Of a stretch of DNA of 64,000 bases, positions 24,828-32,938 are shown in pieces. Position 1 is the first letter of the stretch, and each line of letters begins with the position of its first letter. The translations under genes were made by a program, and so were the position numbers. The DNA is from Acidimicrobiales bacterium (GTDB lineage: Bacteria; Actinomycetota; Acidimicrobiia; Acidimicrobiales; Palsa-688): contig DASUWA010000011.1 of assembly GCA_036378675.1 (NCBI GenBank), positions 1 to 64,000 of the forward strand, written 5' to 3'. A model generated the notes under the pieces. It was not told where the DNA came from and made no database searches. It saw only the letters and a program-made list of their open reading frames with translations.

Positions 24828-25565
24828 GTGAGCACTGATCTTTCCGTCGATCTCCAAACTGCCTTAGAGACAATCGCCTCTGCGGGCTCCGCTCTCACTA
24901 AGGCCGGGCGGGATGGTCCGAACGCGGTGGTGGCCTGGTGTCCAAACTGGACCGTCGGTTCGGTGCTGTCGCATGTTGGCTGCGTTCACGAATGGGTCAC
25001 CGGCATGGTCCGAAGTGCCGCGGTGGAGAGCCAGCCGTTCCCCCCGGTGCCCGAGTTCACCGATGCTGCGCTAGCAGACTGGGCGGACGAGCGTCGGCAC
25101 GAGTTGACCGGAGCGTTGGGCGAGGCCGACCCCGACCAACCGATGTGGGCCTTCGGGTTCCAGCTACCCACCCGCTTCTGGTTCCGACGGCAAGCGCACG
25201 AGACAGCGGTGCACGCGGTGGACGCGACGGCTGCAGCAGGCGCGGCCTGGCAAATACCTGGCGATGTAGCAGACGACGGGCTCGCGGAGTTTCTGACCGT
25301 GTTCCTGCCATTCCAGTGGCAGCGGCGCCCGCCCACTTGGGGAGCGGGGCGTTCCATACATTTCCATAGGACTGACGGGGACGGCGAGCGAGTCTTGACC
25401 ATCGGGCCTTCGCCAGAGGTCCGACCGGGACACGGCAAAGGTGATCTGGCGGTGCGAGGAACCGGCCATGACTTACTGCTGTGGGTCCTCAACCGTCCCG
25501 CGTCCGTCGAACTGATCGGCGACGAGGAGTTGGCCGCCGCATGGGCCCAGCACGTCCGGTTCTAA
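24828..25565 (+). CDS. Maleylpyruvate isomerase family (MDMPI) protein
   Basis: The 245-residue protein has the two-domain MDMPI layout. The DinB-like N-terminal domain contains WCPNWTVGSVLSHVGCVHEWV (first His). A later FRRQAHETAVHAVDATAAAG supplies the second His and a further His/Asp. The C-terminal domain (about 150-245) ends GHDLLLWVLNRPASVELIGDE, typical of the SCP2-like tail. It is presumably a mycothiol-dependent enzyme with unknown substrate. The GTG start directly follows a -10 box. It is the second intact member of this family in the window. Confidence 0.87.
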   Translation: MSTDLSVDLQTALETIASAGSALTKAGRDGPNAVVAWCPNWTVGSVLSHVGCVHEWVTGMVRSAAVESQPFPPVPEFTDAALADWADERRHELTGALGEADPDQPMWAFGFQLPTRFWFRRQAHETAVHAVDATAAAGAAWQIPGDVADDGLAEFLTVFLPFQWQRRPPTWGAGRSIHFHRTDGDGERVLTIGPSPEVRPGHGKGDLAVRGTGHDLLLWVLNRPASVELIGDEELAAAWAQHVRF

Positions 25566-25617
25566 CCGCGGCGTCCTTGGTCACGTGAACGCGAAGTTCA
25601 TCAATGCGACTTCAGAG

Positions 25618-26613
25618 CTATTTGCCTCGTCGGATCATCAATGTGCCGTTGCCGACTTCTTGAGCGACGGGATCGTCGGACGGTAGCCATGGCGGTACCT
25701 CGCCGGCTTCGAAGCTTCGCCATTCGTTGTTTGCTGCGGTTTCGTGAGCGATTTCGAGGAACTCGGCGGCTGCTTGGAAGAGCGGTCCGTCTCGCCAAGC
25801 GATCGACCACGGGTAATGGGGACGTAGTTCGGCTGGGTCGGACACCGGTAAGCCCTCCGAGGCGTAGAGCCGAGCGTAGCTGTCGAACTCAAGCAGGAAC
25901 GCCGATGCGGTTGACCTCTGGACGATTTTGAGGCAATGACTGAATGCGCCGGGAGTGCCCAGCCATTGCATGCGAATGCCCACTTCTTGTTCGAGGGCAG
26001 TTAGATAGTTGCCGTGGGCGTTGTAGAGGCCGGAGTCAGTATCGTCCCCGAAGACTTCCACAGGTCTTTCGAACAGTGATCTCGTGGTTCGTGACGCATC
26101 GCCCGTTCGTCCGACCAGTCGCATTGGTTCGAGCCGCAACAGCGTATGCGACCAGCCCTTGGGGTGGTTAGCCAGCATCTCGGGAGTGACGCGGAGGATC
26201 GCGACATCTAGGCGGTCGCAGAGGAGAGCGTTCAGTTGGGACATGCTGTCCATGGCCCTCTCGACCAGTTCTACATCGGGTCTCGCCTTGCAGTAGGCGT
26301 CGACGACCATTCGGCTCGTTGACAACTCGAATATGTGGGCGACGCGAACCCGGTTGGCCTCCCCTGGCTGTCGCATCCGGTCCGCCACGCGGAGCAGTTC
26401 ACGAGCATCTGCAAGGAACTTCTCCCCTCGACCGGTCAGGGTTACGTGACGGGAATCCCGCTCCAGGAGCCGGTACCCGAGCTGGTCCTCAAGCTTGCGG
26501 ATCTGCCTTGAGAGAGCCGGCTGAGCCAGGTGGAGCCTGGCTGCCGCCCGTCCGAAATGCAGCTCATCAGCCACGGCCACGAAGTAGCGCACCAGCCGCA
26601 GGTCAAGCTCCAT
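25618..26613 (-). CDS. LysR-family transcriptional regulator
   Basis: An N-terminal winged helix-turn-helix (residues 1-60: LRLVRYFVAVADELHFGRAA, LAQPALSRQIRKLEDQLG, LLERDSRHVTLTGRGEKF) is followed by a periplasmic-binding-like effector domain to the end. ATG 26613 is preferred because AGGAG lies 6 bases before it, whereas the upstream ATG 26619 touches the same AGGAG. It is divergent from an alpha/beta hydrolase-SDR pair across about 170 bases holding an inverted repeat. This is the classic LysR arrangement, so the pair is the likely target (inference). Confidence 0.92.
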   Translation of the reverse strand: MELDLRLVRYFVAVADELHFGRAAARLHLAQPALSRQIRKLEDQLGYRLLERDSRHVTLTGRGEKFLADARELLRVADRMRQPGEANRVRVAHIFELSTSRMVVDAYCKARPDVELVERAMDSMSQLNALLCDRLDVAILRVTPEMLANHPKGWSHTLLRLEPMRLVGRTGDASRTTRSLFERPVEVFGDDTDSGLYNAHGNYLTALEQEVGIRMQWLGTPGAFSHCLKIVQRSTASAFLLEFDSYARLYASEGLPVSDPAELRPHYPWSIAWRDGPLFQAAAEFLEIAHETAANNEWRSFEAGEVPPWLPSDDPVAQEVGNGTLMIRRGK

Positions 26614-26674
26614 ATCCATCTCCTAGCGCCCGAGCCGGGAGGTGACGAGCGCGTGCGCGGATACTAGTTGGGTC

Positions 26675-26692
26675 TCGGGAAACCATTCCCGA
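26675..26692. promoter_or_regulatory. Inverted repeat TCGGGAA-ACCA-TTCCCGA, candidate LysR operator
   Basis: A perfect 7-base inverted repeat with a 4-base spacer lies between the lysR gene and the divergent hydrolase gene. Position and symmetry suit a LysR-type recognition site. The strict T-N11-A form is not exact. Confidence 0.4.
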
Positions 26693-26781
26693 CCGGTCAT
26701 CGATCCGTGTCGAATAGGTATTGGACGACACCTGCAAACCGGTGTTGGCTTGCCGGGACACCCACTCGGGAAAGGTTCGCC

Positions 26782-27582
26782 ATGGCCGTCAATCGCAGGC
26801 CCGTAGTTTTCATCCACGGATTGTGGCTGCACTCAACCAGCTGGACCCCATGGGTCGAGCTCTTCGCTGACTCCGGATACGACCCAATCGCCCCAGGCTG
26901 GCCCAACGAACCGGCAACCGTCGTGGAAGCCCGAAAGCAGCCTGACCTTGTCGCCAATATCGGGATCGACGAGATCACCGACCACATGGCCGGGATCATC
27001 GAATCACTCGACGAATCACCGATCGTCATAGGCCACTCCTTTGGAGGCCTTATCGCCGAGAAGCTCTTAGGCGAAGATCACGGCGCCGCCGCGGTAGCGA
27101 TCGACCCTGCCCAGATCAAGGGAGTCCTTCCCTTGCCACTGGCCCAACTACGAGCCGGCTTGCCAGCGTTGGGAAACCCCGCGAACCTTCACAAATCGGT
27201 GTCTCTCACCGAGAAGGAGTTCCGATTCGGTTTCGGGAACGCGCTCTCCGAGGAAGAATCGAGTGAGCTGTTCGAGAAATGGACGATCCCGTCCCCGGCG
27301 AAGCCGTTGTTCCAGGCCGCGGTTGCGAACTTCTCGCTGCACTCCCCGGCCAAAGTCAATACCGCTAACGAGGGACGAGGCCCGCTCCTGTTGATCTCCG
27401 GGACCGCTGACCACACCGTCCCTGACGTTGTCACGCGATCCACGCTCAAGCAGTACAGAGAATCGGCCGCCGTGACCGAACTTAGGCAGTTCGAAGGGCG
27501 GGGCCACTCGCTAACCATCGACAGTGGCTGGAAGGACGTCGCCGGGGCGATCCTCGAGTGGCTCAACAGCAAGGGACTCTGA
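26782..27582 (+). CDS. Alpha/beta hydrolase
   Basis: The 266-residue protein keeps the hydrolase core: VVFIHGLWLHSTSW (oxyanion loop HG), the nucleophile elbow VIGHSFGGLIAEKL, a late acidic residue in ISGTADHTVPD, and the catalytic His in FEGRGHSLTID. No signal peptide is present, so it acts in the cytoplasm. ATG 26782 follows GGGAAAGG. The frame extends to 26668, but that part is in the promoter. An SDR gene follows after 29 bases, so the two probably act on the same compound under LysR control. Confidence 0.9.
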   Translation: MAVNRRPVVFIHGLWLHSTSWTPWVELFADSGYDPIAPGWPNEPATVVEARKQPDLVANIGIDEITDHMAGIIESLDESPIVIGHSFGGLIAEKLLGEDHGAAAVAIDPAQIKGVLPLPLAQLRAGLPALGNPANLHKSVSLTEKEFRFGFGNALSEEESSELFEKWTIPSPAKPLFQAAVANFSLHSPAKVNTANEGRGPLLLISGTADHTVPDVVTRSTLKQYRESAAVTELRQFEGRGHSLTIDSGWKDVAGAILEWLNSKGL

Positions 27583-27611
27583 GACAGGCGGCTGCCTGAA
27601 GGGATATCACA

Positions 27612-28397
27612 GTGGACATGGGCATGGCCGGAAAACGAGCCCTAGTTACAGGAGCCAGCAAAGGTATCGGCTTAACAGTGGCACGCACTCTTGCCGCCGA
27701 GGGGGTTTACGTCGTCGCCGGATCGCGCGAAACCTCGCCCGAACTCAAGGAACTCGTCGGAAATGGGCAGGCGATAGACATTCAGGTTGACCTGGCCTCG
27801 GAGACGGGTCCCGGCAACCTCGTCGAAGCCGCGCTCGATGCAGGGCCGATCGACATTGTCATTAACAACGCCGGAGCCGTGACGCCCAGGACTGGGGGAT
27901 CGGGATCAGTGACCGACGAAGAATGGTTGTACTCGCTCAACCTCACACTCATGGCAGCCGTTCGTGTCTCTCGCGCAGCGGTGCCCCACCTGATCGAAAG
28001 GGGCCGTGGGACAATCGTAAACACCGCATCGGTGAACGCGTCCCTCCCGGACCCTCTCGTCATCGACTACAGCGCTGCGAAAGCCGCTCTAGTCAACTAC
28101 TCCAAAGCACTCTCAAAGGAACTCGGTCCACACGGCATACGTGTCAACACCGTAAGCCCCGGCCCGGTCACGACAGATCTATGGCTAGGTAACGAGGGCG
28201 TCGCCGCATCATTGTCAACTTCCCGAGGGGGGAAGCCCTCGGTCTACGAAGACAACGCCGTCCGCGACACAGCCACCCACAGGTTCACCAGCGCACAGGA
28301 AGTAGCCGACCTCATCGTGTTCCTGGCAAGCGACCGAAGCGGCAACATCACAGGAGCCGACTACATAATCGACGGAGGCCTGACCCAGAGCCTTTGA
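27612..28397 (+). CDS. Short-chain dehydrogenase/reductase (SDR)
   Basis: This is a 261-residue classical SDR. It has the cofactor loop TGASKGIG near the N terminus, NNAG, a catalytic serine in NTASVNAS, and the YxxxK pair in YSAAKAAL. The C terminus ends with a typical GADYIIDGGLTQ. The cofactor loop and the following GSRETS suggest NADP(H), but this is not decisive. The GTG start at 27612 lies 29 bases after the hydrolase stop. The substrate is unknown. Confidence 0.92.
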   Translation: MDMGMAGKRALVTGASKGIGLTVARTLAAEGVYVVAGSRETSPELKELVGNGQAIDIQVDLASETGPGNLVEAALDAGPIDIVINNAGAVTPRTGGSGSVTDEEWLYSLNLTLMAAVRVSRAAVPHLIERGRGTIVNTASVNASLPDPLVIDYSAAKAALVNYSKALSKELGPHGIRVNTVSPGPVTTDLWLGNEGVAASLSTSRGGKPSVYEDNAVRDTATHRFTSAQEVADLIVFLASDRSGNITGADYIIDGGLTQSL

Positions 28398-28432
28398 AGC
28401 CTTACCGAGCAACACCGTGGTTCCACACTGCC

Positions 28433-28897
28433 TCACATCGAGGCGAAGTCCGGGGTGCCGGTCATGCATTCGATTCTCACGCCGTCAGGATCGGTGAGGT
28501 AGATGTTCTCGACGGAACCGCGATCGATCCCCAGGCCCTTCACGGTGCTGAGCGTTTCCGGCCAGACGTCACCTCCGGCCCGCCGAGCGATCTCGTTTAA
28601 CTCGTCGATCGTGTCGACTCTGAAGGCAAGGTGCGTAAGACCGATCGCATTCATCGGCCGGCGAGCACCGTCTCCGATCGTTTGTCCATCTGCCCACCGC
28701 AGCAACTCAATGCGCAGGTCGTCGCGGCGCAGGATTCGCGACGTGAATCTCCCGGACCGTTCCATGGTCGCGACGTATTCATCGTCGAAGTCGACCGTGA
28801 AGAGTTCCTGGAAGCCAAGCACTTCGGTGTAGAAGCGGGTCGACAGGTCGAGATCGCGGACGCAGATGCCGATGTGCGAGAAGCCCTTCAGTCCCAT
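28433..28897 (-). CDS. VOC-family protein
   Basis: The 154-residue protein has paired VOC modules. FSHIGICVRDLDLSTRFYTEVLGFQ carries the first metal-site His (shown by its core SHIGICVRDLDLS), GLTHLAFRVDTIDELN carries the second, and ENIYLTDPDGVRIECM ends in the terminal Glu. It resembles glyoxalase I-like dioxygenases. ATG 28897 is preferred because AGGAGG lies 9 bases upstream, while ATG 28906 directly abuts it. It converges with the SDR gene. Confidence 0.87.
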   Translation of the reverse strand: MGLKGFSHIGICVRDLDLSTRFYTEVLGFQELFTVDFDDEYVATMERSGRFTSRILRRDDLRIELLRWADGQTIGDGARRPMNAIGLTHLAFRVDTIDELNEIARRAGGDVWPETLSTVKGLGIDRGSVENIYLTDPDGVRIECMTGTPDFASM

Positions 28898-29039
28898 CTT
28901 CTCCATCCTCCTGTACGTCCGGCAGCCACCTTGTTACCAAAGAATCGTGCGACGCCGAGGAGTCAACGTCCCTTCACCCGGCAGCACCAAGAGACGCTAT
29001 CTGCTAACAGCTCGGGCTGCTTGAGTCGCGAAAAACATT

Positions 29040-29975
29040 GTGCCTACCGAGTGCTGTCAGTCGCATACTTCCCTGGTGGACCGTTCCCCCGCACAGGAAT
29101 GGATGGAGAGATACGTCAGGCCCGCTCGCTCTGTCGAACTGACTCACGAGCGCCCATGGTCGACTGTGCTGCGAATCCCACTCGCTGAAGGGGTGGCGTG
29201 GTTCAAGGAGTGCGGGAAGCTGCAGGCATTCGAGCCCCGGCTGACCTCTGACCTTTTCTCCAGGTGGCCTGATCGGGTCCCCGAGGTGCTGGCCGTTGAC
29301 GAAACACGTGGCTGGCTGCTGCTCGCTGACGCCGGCACTCGGATCGGTGACCTCGGAAATCTGCCCGAGTATTGGCTGAAAATCCTTCCCCTTTACGCCG
29401 AACTTCAGCGAGGCGAGGCGACCCGTATCTCCGATCACCTTGCGCACGGCGTTCCGGACCTTCGGGTCGAGAGCCTGCCCGCCCGGATCGACGAGCTATT
29501 GAAACGCGACCTGCCCTTAAGCAGCCAAGATCGACAAAGACTGCGGGCCTTCTCGCCCCGCTTCGAGCAACTCTGCGGCGAGCTGTCATCGCAGTCGATC
29601 CCCGACACGGTCCAGCATGACGATCTGCACATGAACAACGTGTACGTCAACGGTGACCGCCTACGAGTTCTTGATTGGGGTGACTCGTCGATCTCCCATC
29701 CCTTCGCATCACTTGTGGCGACGTTCCGATTCCTGGAGGAACGGAACGGGATCACGGCTGACGACCCCTGGTACACCCGGATTCGGGACGCCTACCTCGA
29801 GCCATGGGGTATAGGTCTCACCGACGTACTCGATCTGGCTCTACGGGTCGGCACCATCGCCCACGCCATAGCAGCTATCCGCCAGCGAACCGGGTTGCGA
29901 GGAGCGGCTAGAGCGCGCTTCGACCAAGACCTCGCGATCCGACTTAAGCGGGCCGCAACCTCTGCCACCCGGTGA
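29040..29975 (+). CDS. Aminoglycoside-phosphotransferase-like kinase
   Basis: The APH/choline-kinase fold is shown by the catalytic loop QHDDLHMNNVYVNGDRL (catalytic Asp and Asn) and the metal-binding RVLDWGDSSISHPFAS. The N-lobe is short, with WLLLADAGTRIGDL at the hinge. Relatives phosphorylate antibiotics, sugars or amino alcohols, and no substrate is indicated. The GTG start at 29040 gives 311 residues, and an internal ATG at 29103 is possible. It ends about 10 bases before the SIMPL gene. Confidence 0.82.
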   Translation: MPTECCQSHTSLVDRSPAQEWMERYVRPARSVELTHERPWSTVLRIPLAEGVAWFKECGKLQAFEPRLTSDLFSRWPDRVPEVLAVDETRGWLLLADAGTRIGDLGNLPEYWLKILPLYAELQRGEATRISDHLAHGVPDLRVESLPARIDELLKRDLPLSSQDRQRLRAFSPRFEQLCGELSSQSIPDTVQHDDLHMNNVYVNGDRLRVLDWGDSSISHPFASLVATFRFLEERNGITADDPWYTRIRDAYLEPWGIGLTDVLDLALRVGTIAHAIAAIRQRTGLRGAARARFDQDLAIRLKRAATSATR

Positions 29976-29984
29976 GACCGACGG

Positions 29985-30671
29985 ATGCCCTCAGCGATGG
30001 GGTCGGGGAAGCGCTATGTTCACGGTGAAGTGGCGCAGAACGACATTCCGCAGAACGTCATCGTGGTTGAAGGCCGTGGCACGGTCGAGATTTCTCCCGA
30101 CCTAGCGGTTCTTCACGTGAATCTGGAGGCGGACGCGGACAGCGCCGGCGAGGCACTGAGCATTGTCTCGGACAGATCAACATCAGTTCTGTCGGCCGTC
30201 CGACAGCATGAGATCGACGATACGGACATGACCACAACCGGCTTGAATGTGTTCCCTCAGATGGACCATGGTGGCCTGCGTATCCACCATTACAGAGCTT
30301 CCTACGGGTTCCGAATTCGTATTCGTGACATCAGCCAGGGTCCCGGACTGATCGAGTCGATCAGCTCCGCTGCCGGAGACGCCCTTCGATTGGGTGGCTT
30401 CCACCTGACGGCGTCAGATCCCGAAGCGGCTCGAACAGAGGCCGCTGTACTTGCCGTAGGAGACGCGAGGCAGCGGGCGGCCCGGATCGCCGAAGCGGCC
30501 AGCGTCCGCCTCGGTCGGGTTCTCTCAATCACTGAGGGCCAGGGGTTGGTTTTTTCCCGCCCGAGGGCGATGATGGCTCATGCGGCGCCGATGCCAGGGG
30601 GACCGCCTTTAGAAGCCGGGTCGGAAGCAGTGACCGTACAGGCGACTGTCACATTCGAGATTGCGCAGTAG
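29985..30671 (+). CDS. SIMPL (DUF541) domain protein, cytoplasmic form
   Basis: The 228 residues carry one SIMPL domain: NVIVVEGRGTVEISPDLAVLHV (N-terminal strand pair), a central segment rich in Ser/Asp, TTGLNVFPQ, YRASYGFRIRIRD, and a final AVTVQATVTFEI. Most SIMPL proteins are secreted and trimeric, but no signal peptide is visible here. An internal GTG could shorten the polar N terminus. It is followed closely by an Rrf2 gene, with which it may be cotranscribed. Confidence 0.82.
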   Translation: MPSAMGSGKRYVHGEVAQNDIPQNVIVVEGRGTVEISPDLAVLHVNLEADADSAGEALSIVSDRSTSVLSAVRQHEIDDTDMTTTGLNVFPQMDHGGLRIHHYRASYGFRIRIRDISQGPGLIESISSAAGDALRLGGFHLTASDPEAARTEAAVLAVGDARQRAARIAEAASVRLGRVLSITEGQGLVFSRPRAMMAHAAPMPGGPPLEAGSEAVTVQATVTFEIAQ

Positions 30672-30685
30672 GCGAGAATGACAAG

Positions 30686-31150
30686 GTGCACATCCCTGCG
30701 AAGGTTGATTACGCGATGCGCGCCCTCCTCGAGCTCGCGATCCGCGACCAGCCGACCAGCGCGGAGTCGCTGGCCGAAGCCCAGGAGCTCCCGACCAAGT
30801 TCTTGTCGGCGATTCTCAATGACCTCCGCCGGGCGGGACTCATCAGCAGCCGGCGTGGGCTCGACGGCGGCTACAGGCTGGCGAGACCAGCCCGTGAGAT
30901 CTCTGTCGCGGACGTTATGCGGGCCATAGACGGGCCTCTGGCTGAGGTGCGCGGGTTGCGCCCAGAGATGACCAAATATGAAGGAGCGGCGACCCACCTC
31001 CAGGACGTCTGGATCGCCACCCGAGCAAGCCTGCGTACAGTACTCGAGCCGATAACCCTGGACCACATAGCCAAGGGGCACCTTCCGAAACCCGCGGCAA
31101 AGTTCCTCTCGGACCCCACCGCCTGGCTACCAAGAGCCCGGACGCCATAA
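30686..31150 (+). CDS. Rrf2-family transcriptional regulator
   Basis: The 154-residue protein begins with the Rrf2 winged helix (AKVDYAMRALLELAIRDQ, LAEAQELPTKFLSAILNDLRRAGLISS) and the wing SRRGLDGGYRLARPAREISV, then a dimerisation helix. No cysteines are present, so it lacks the 2Fe-2S sensing site of IscR/NsrR. The effector is unknown. GTG 30686 follows the SIMPL stop by 14 bases and no strong ribosome-binding site is seen. It converges with the pyruvate kinase gene. Confidence 0.9.
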   Translation: MHIPAKVDYAMRALLELAIRDQPTSAESLAEAQELPTKFLSAILNDLRRAGLISSRRGLDGGYRLARPAREISVADVMRAIDGPLAEVRGLRPEMTKYEGAATHLQDVWIATRASLRTVLEPITLDHIAKGHLPKPAAKFLSDPTAWLPRARTP

Positions 31151-31178
31151 ATCCTTTGTTGCTCCCCTAGGACACTGG

Positions 31179-32612
31179 TCAGTGAATACGCACCAGTCTC
31201 ATGGTGTCTGTCGCCGGTTCCGGCTCGAGAGGAGAACCCGCGAGGACTACCACAACATCTCCCGGCCGGGCGTGTCCCGCCTCAACGACGGCTTGGACCG
31301 CGAACCACACGATCTCATCCGTACTAGAAGCCTCGCCGATAATCAGGGTTCGCACGCCCCACGAGAGACTGAGCTGGCGTGCGGTCCGATTAGACGGAGT
31401 GCATGCGACTATCGGCATCGGCGGACGGAAACGGGAAATCGAGCGCGCCGTCGTTCCAGACCGGGTGCACGCGATGATGCAGGAGGCGCCCTGCTCCACT
31501 GCTGCCCGCCAGCCCGCCGCCGTCGTGGCCGCGGTCAGGCGGGCGACGCTGACCGAGTCACCCGCAATCTGTTGAGGGCTTAGCGAACTAGCCCATCCGA
31601 GGCTGTCGAAGTCCTGTTCGGCACGGCGGGTAATCCTGGCCATGGTGGCGACGACGCCGACTGGGTCAATGCCGATCGCCGTTTCGCCGGAGAGCATAAC
31701 CGCACTCGTTCCGTCCAGTACTGCGTTCGCCACGTCGGCAACCTCCGCGCGGGTCGGAACCGGAGCCGAGATCATCGATTCGAGCATCTGGGTGGCTGTG
31801 ATCACCGGCCGGCCGTAGCGCACCCCGCTTCGGATGATCATCTTCTGTATGTGGGGTACGTCCTCCAGCGCCATCCGTACGCCGAGATCACCCCTCGCGA
31901 CCATGACTGCGTCGGATTCAGCGACAATCTCGTCGAGATTCGCCACCGCCTCTGGCGTCTCGATCTTCGCGATCAGCATCGGACAGCTGGGCCCCGCAGC
32001 CTTACGTACCTTGTCGATGTCGTCGGCGGATCGCACGAAAGAAATCGCGACTGCGTCAACACCTTGAGCGACCACGGCGTCGAGCCGCTCGAGATCCTCG
32101 GCCGTCGGTGTCTCGAGTTCAACGGTTCCAGATGGGACCGTCACTCCAGGGCGCCCTTGCAGCCGCCCACCGTTGCGGACGGCAGCCACCACGCCGTTTG
32201 ACGTCGCCTGGCCAACAGTAAGGACGACTCCCCCATCGCCGAGAGCGACCCGATCCCCGGCTTTCAGTCCTCGCACGACTGCCGGGTGGCAAACACCGAT
32301 GCGGTTCGAATCGCTGCCTTGCCCGTCGTCGGTTGTTACCAGAACAACTTCGTGCCCTGACTCGAGCTGAACGCCTCCGGGAGGAAACGCGGCCGCTCGG
32401 ATCTTGGGGCCCGGGAGGTCCGGCATGATCCCGATGTCGGGAACCGTCTCACGGATAAGTCGGATCCGGGCCAGCGCGTCGGCGAGCGTGCCGTGAGCGA
32501 GAGGTACCCGGGCGACGTCCATTCCTTCCGACGCCATCGCCCTCAGCAGGTCAACGGAGTCGGAGGCGGGGCCGACGGTGGCCACGATCTTGGTTCGTCT
32601 GGCGTCCTGCAC
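31179..32612 (-). CDS. pyk: Pyruvate kinase, atypical active-site strand
   Basis: The enzyme converts phosphoenolpyruvate and ADP to pyruvate and ATP. The 477 residues from GTG 32612 (preceded by AAGGATGGGCGG) cover the full A/B/C domain layout: RTKIVATVGPASDS, DLPGPKIR, LIAKIETPEA (catalytic Lys), VMVARGDLGV, PVITATQMLESMI and PTRAEVADVANAVLDGTSAVMLSGETA. The usual RxNxSHG strand is RVPLAHG, so the Asn and Ser that bind K+ are lost. Lys in GPKIR is the residue linked to K+ independence. It may be a second isozyme. The frame extends to 32732 but is not conserved there. Confidence 0.9.
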   Translation of the reverse strand: MQDARRTKIVATVGPASDSVDLLRAMASEGMDVARVPLAHGTLADALARIRLIRETVPDIGIMPDLPGPKIRAAAFPPGGVQLESGHEVVLVTTDDGQGSDSNRIGVCHPAVVRGLKAGDRVALGDGGVVLTVGQATSNGVVAAVRNGGRLQGRPGVTVPSGTVELETPTAEDLERLDAVVAQGVDAVAISFVRSADDIDKVRKAAGPSCPMLIAKIETPEAVANLDEIVAESDAVMVARGDLGVRMALEDVPHIQKMIIRSGVRYGRPVITATQMLESMISAPVPTRAEVADVANAVLDGTSAVMLSGETAIGIDPVGVVATMARITRRAEQDFDSLGWASSLSPQQIAGDSVSVARLTAATTAAGWRAAVEQGASCIIACTRSGTTARSISRFRPPMPIVACTPSNRTARQLSLSWGVRTLIIGEASSTDEIVWFAVQAVVEAGHARPGDVVVVLAGSPLEPEPATDTMRLVRIH

Positions 32613-32665
32613 CCGCCCATCCTTCCTTATGGTCGCCGCGCCCCGAAGCCAACGGAATGACCCAC

Positions 32666-32702
32666 CCCGCCCCAGGCCTCGGGGGGACAGGCCCGGGGCG
32701 GG
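32666..32702. promoter_or_regulatory. Long GC-rich hairpin upstream of pyruvate kinase
   Basis: CCCGCCCC and GGGGCGGG (32695-32702) pair perfectly, and 5 further pairs form inside after one mismatch, making a stem of about 14 pairs around a 9-base loop. It lies 54-90 bases before the pyruvate kinase start and within the divergent region with the phosphoesterase gene. It could act in the leader mRNA or as a terminator. The rest of the 326-base gap shows nothing clear. Confidence 0.3.
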
Positions 32703-32938
32703 TGTGGCCGTGGAGAACAAACGGTGACCCACACCGTCCTACCTGACGCTGAAGCGAACGGGAACGCCTGGACTCCAATTTCATCCAGCCGTCACGGGAA
32801 GATCATCAGAAGTTCGACGTTTGCCCGCAGTTAACCACCCGGTTGTCCGCGGCTTACCGGCAATTTGTCCTGATATGTTCTGCTTTCCGGGAACCGAATG
32901 AGCACCGGAATCAGTTTTTTTGCCCGCTGGAGGGACTG

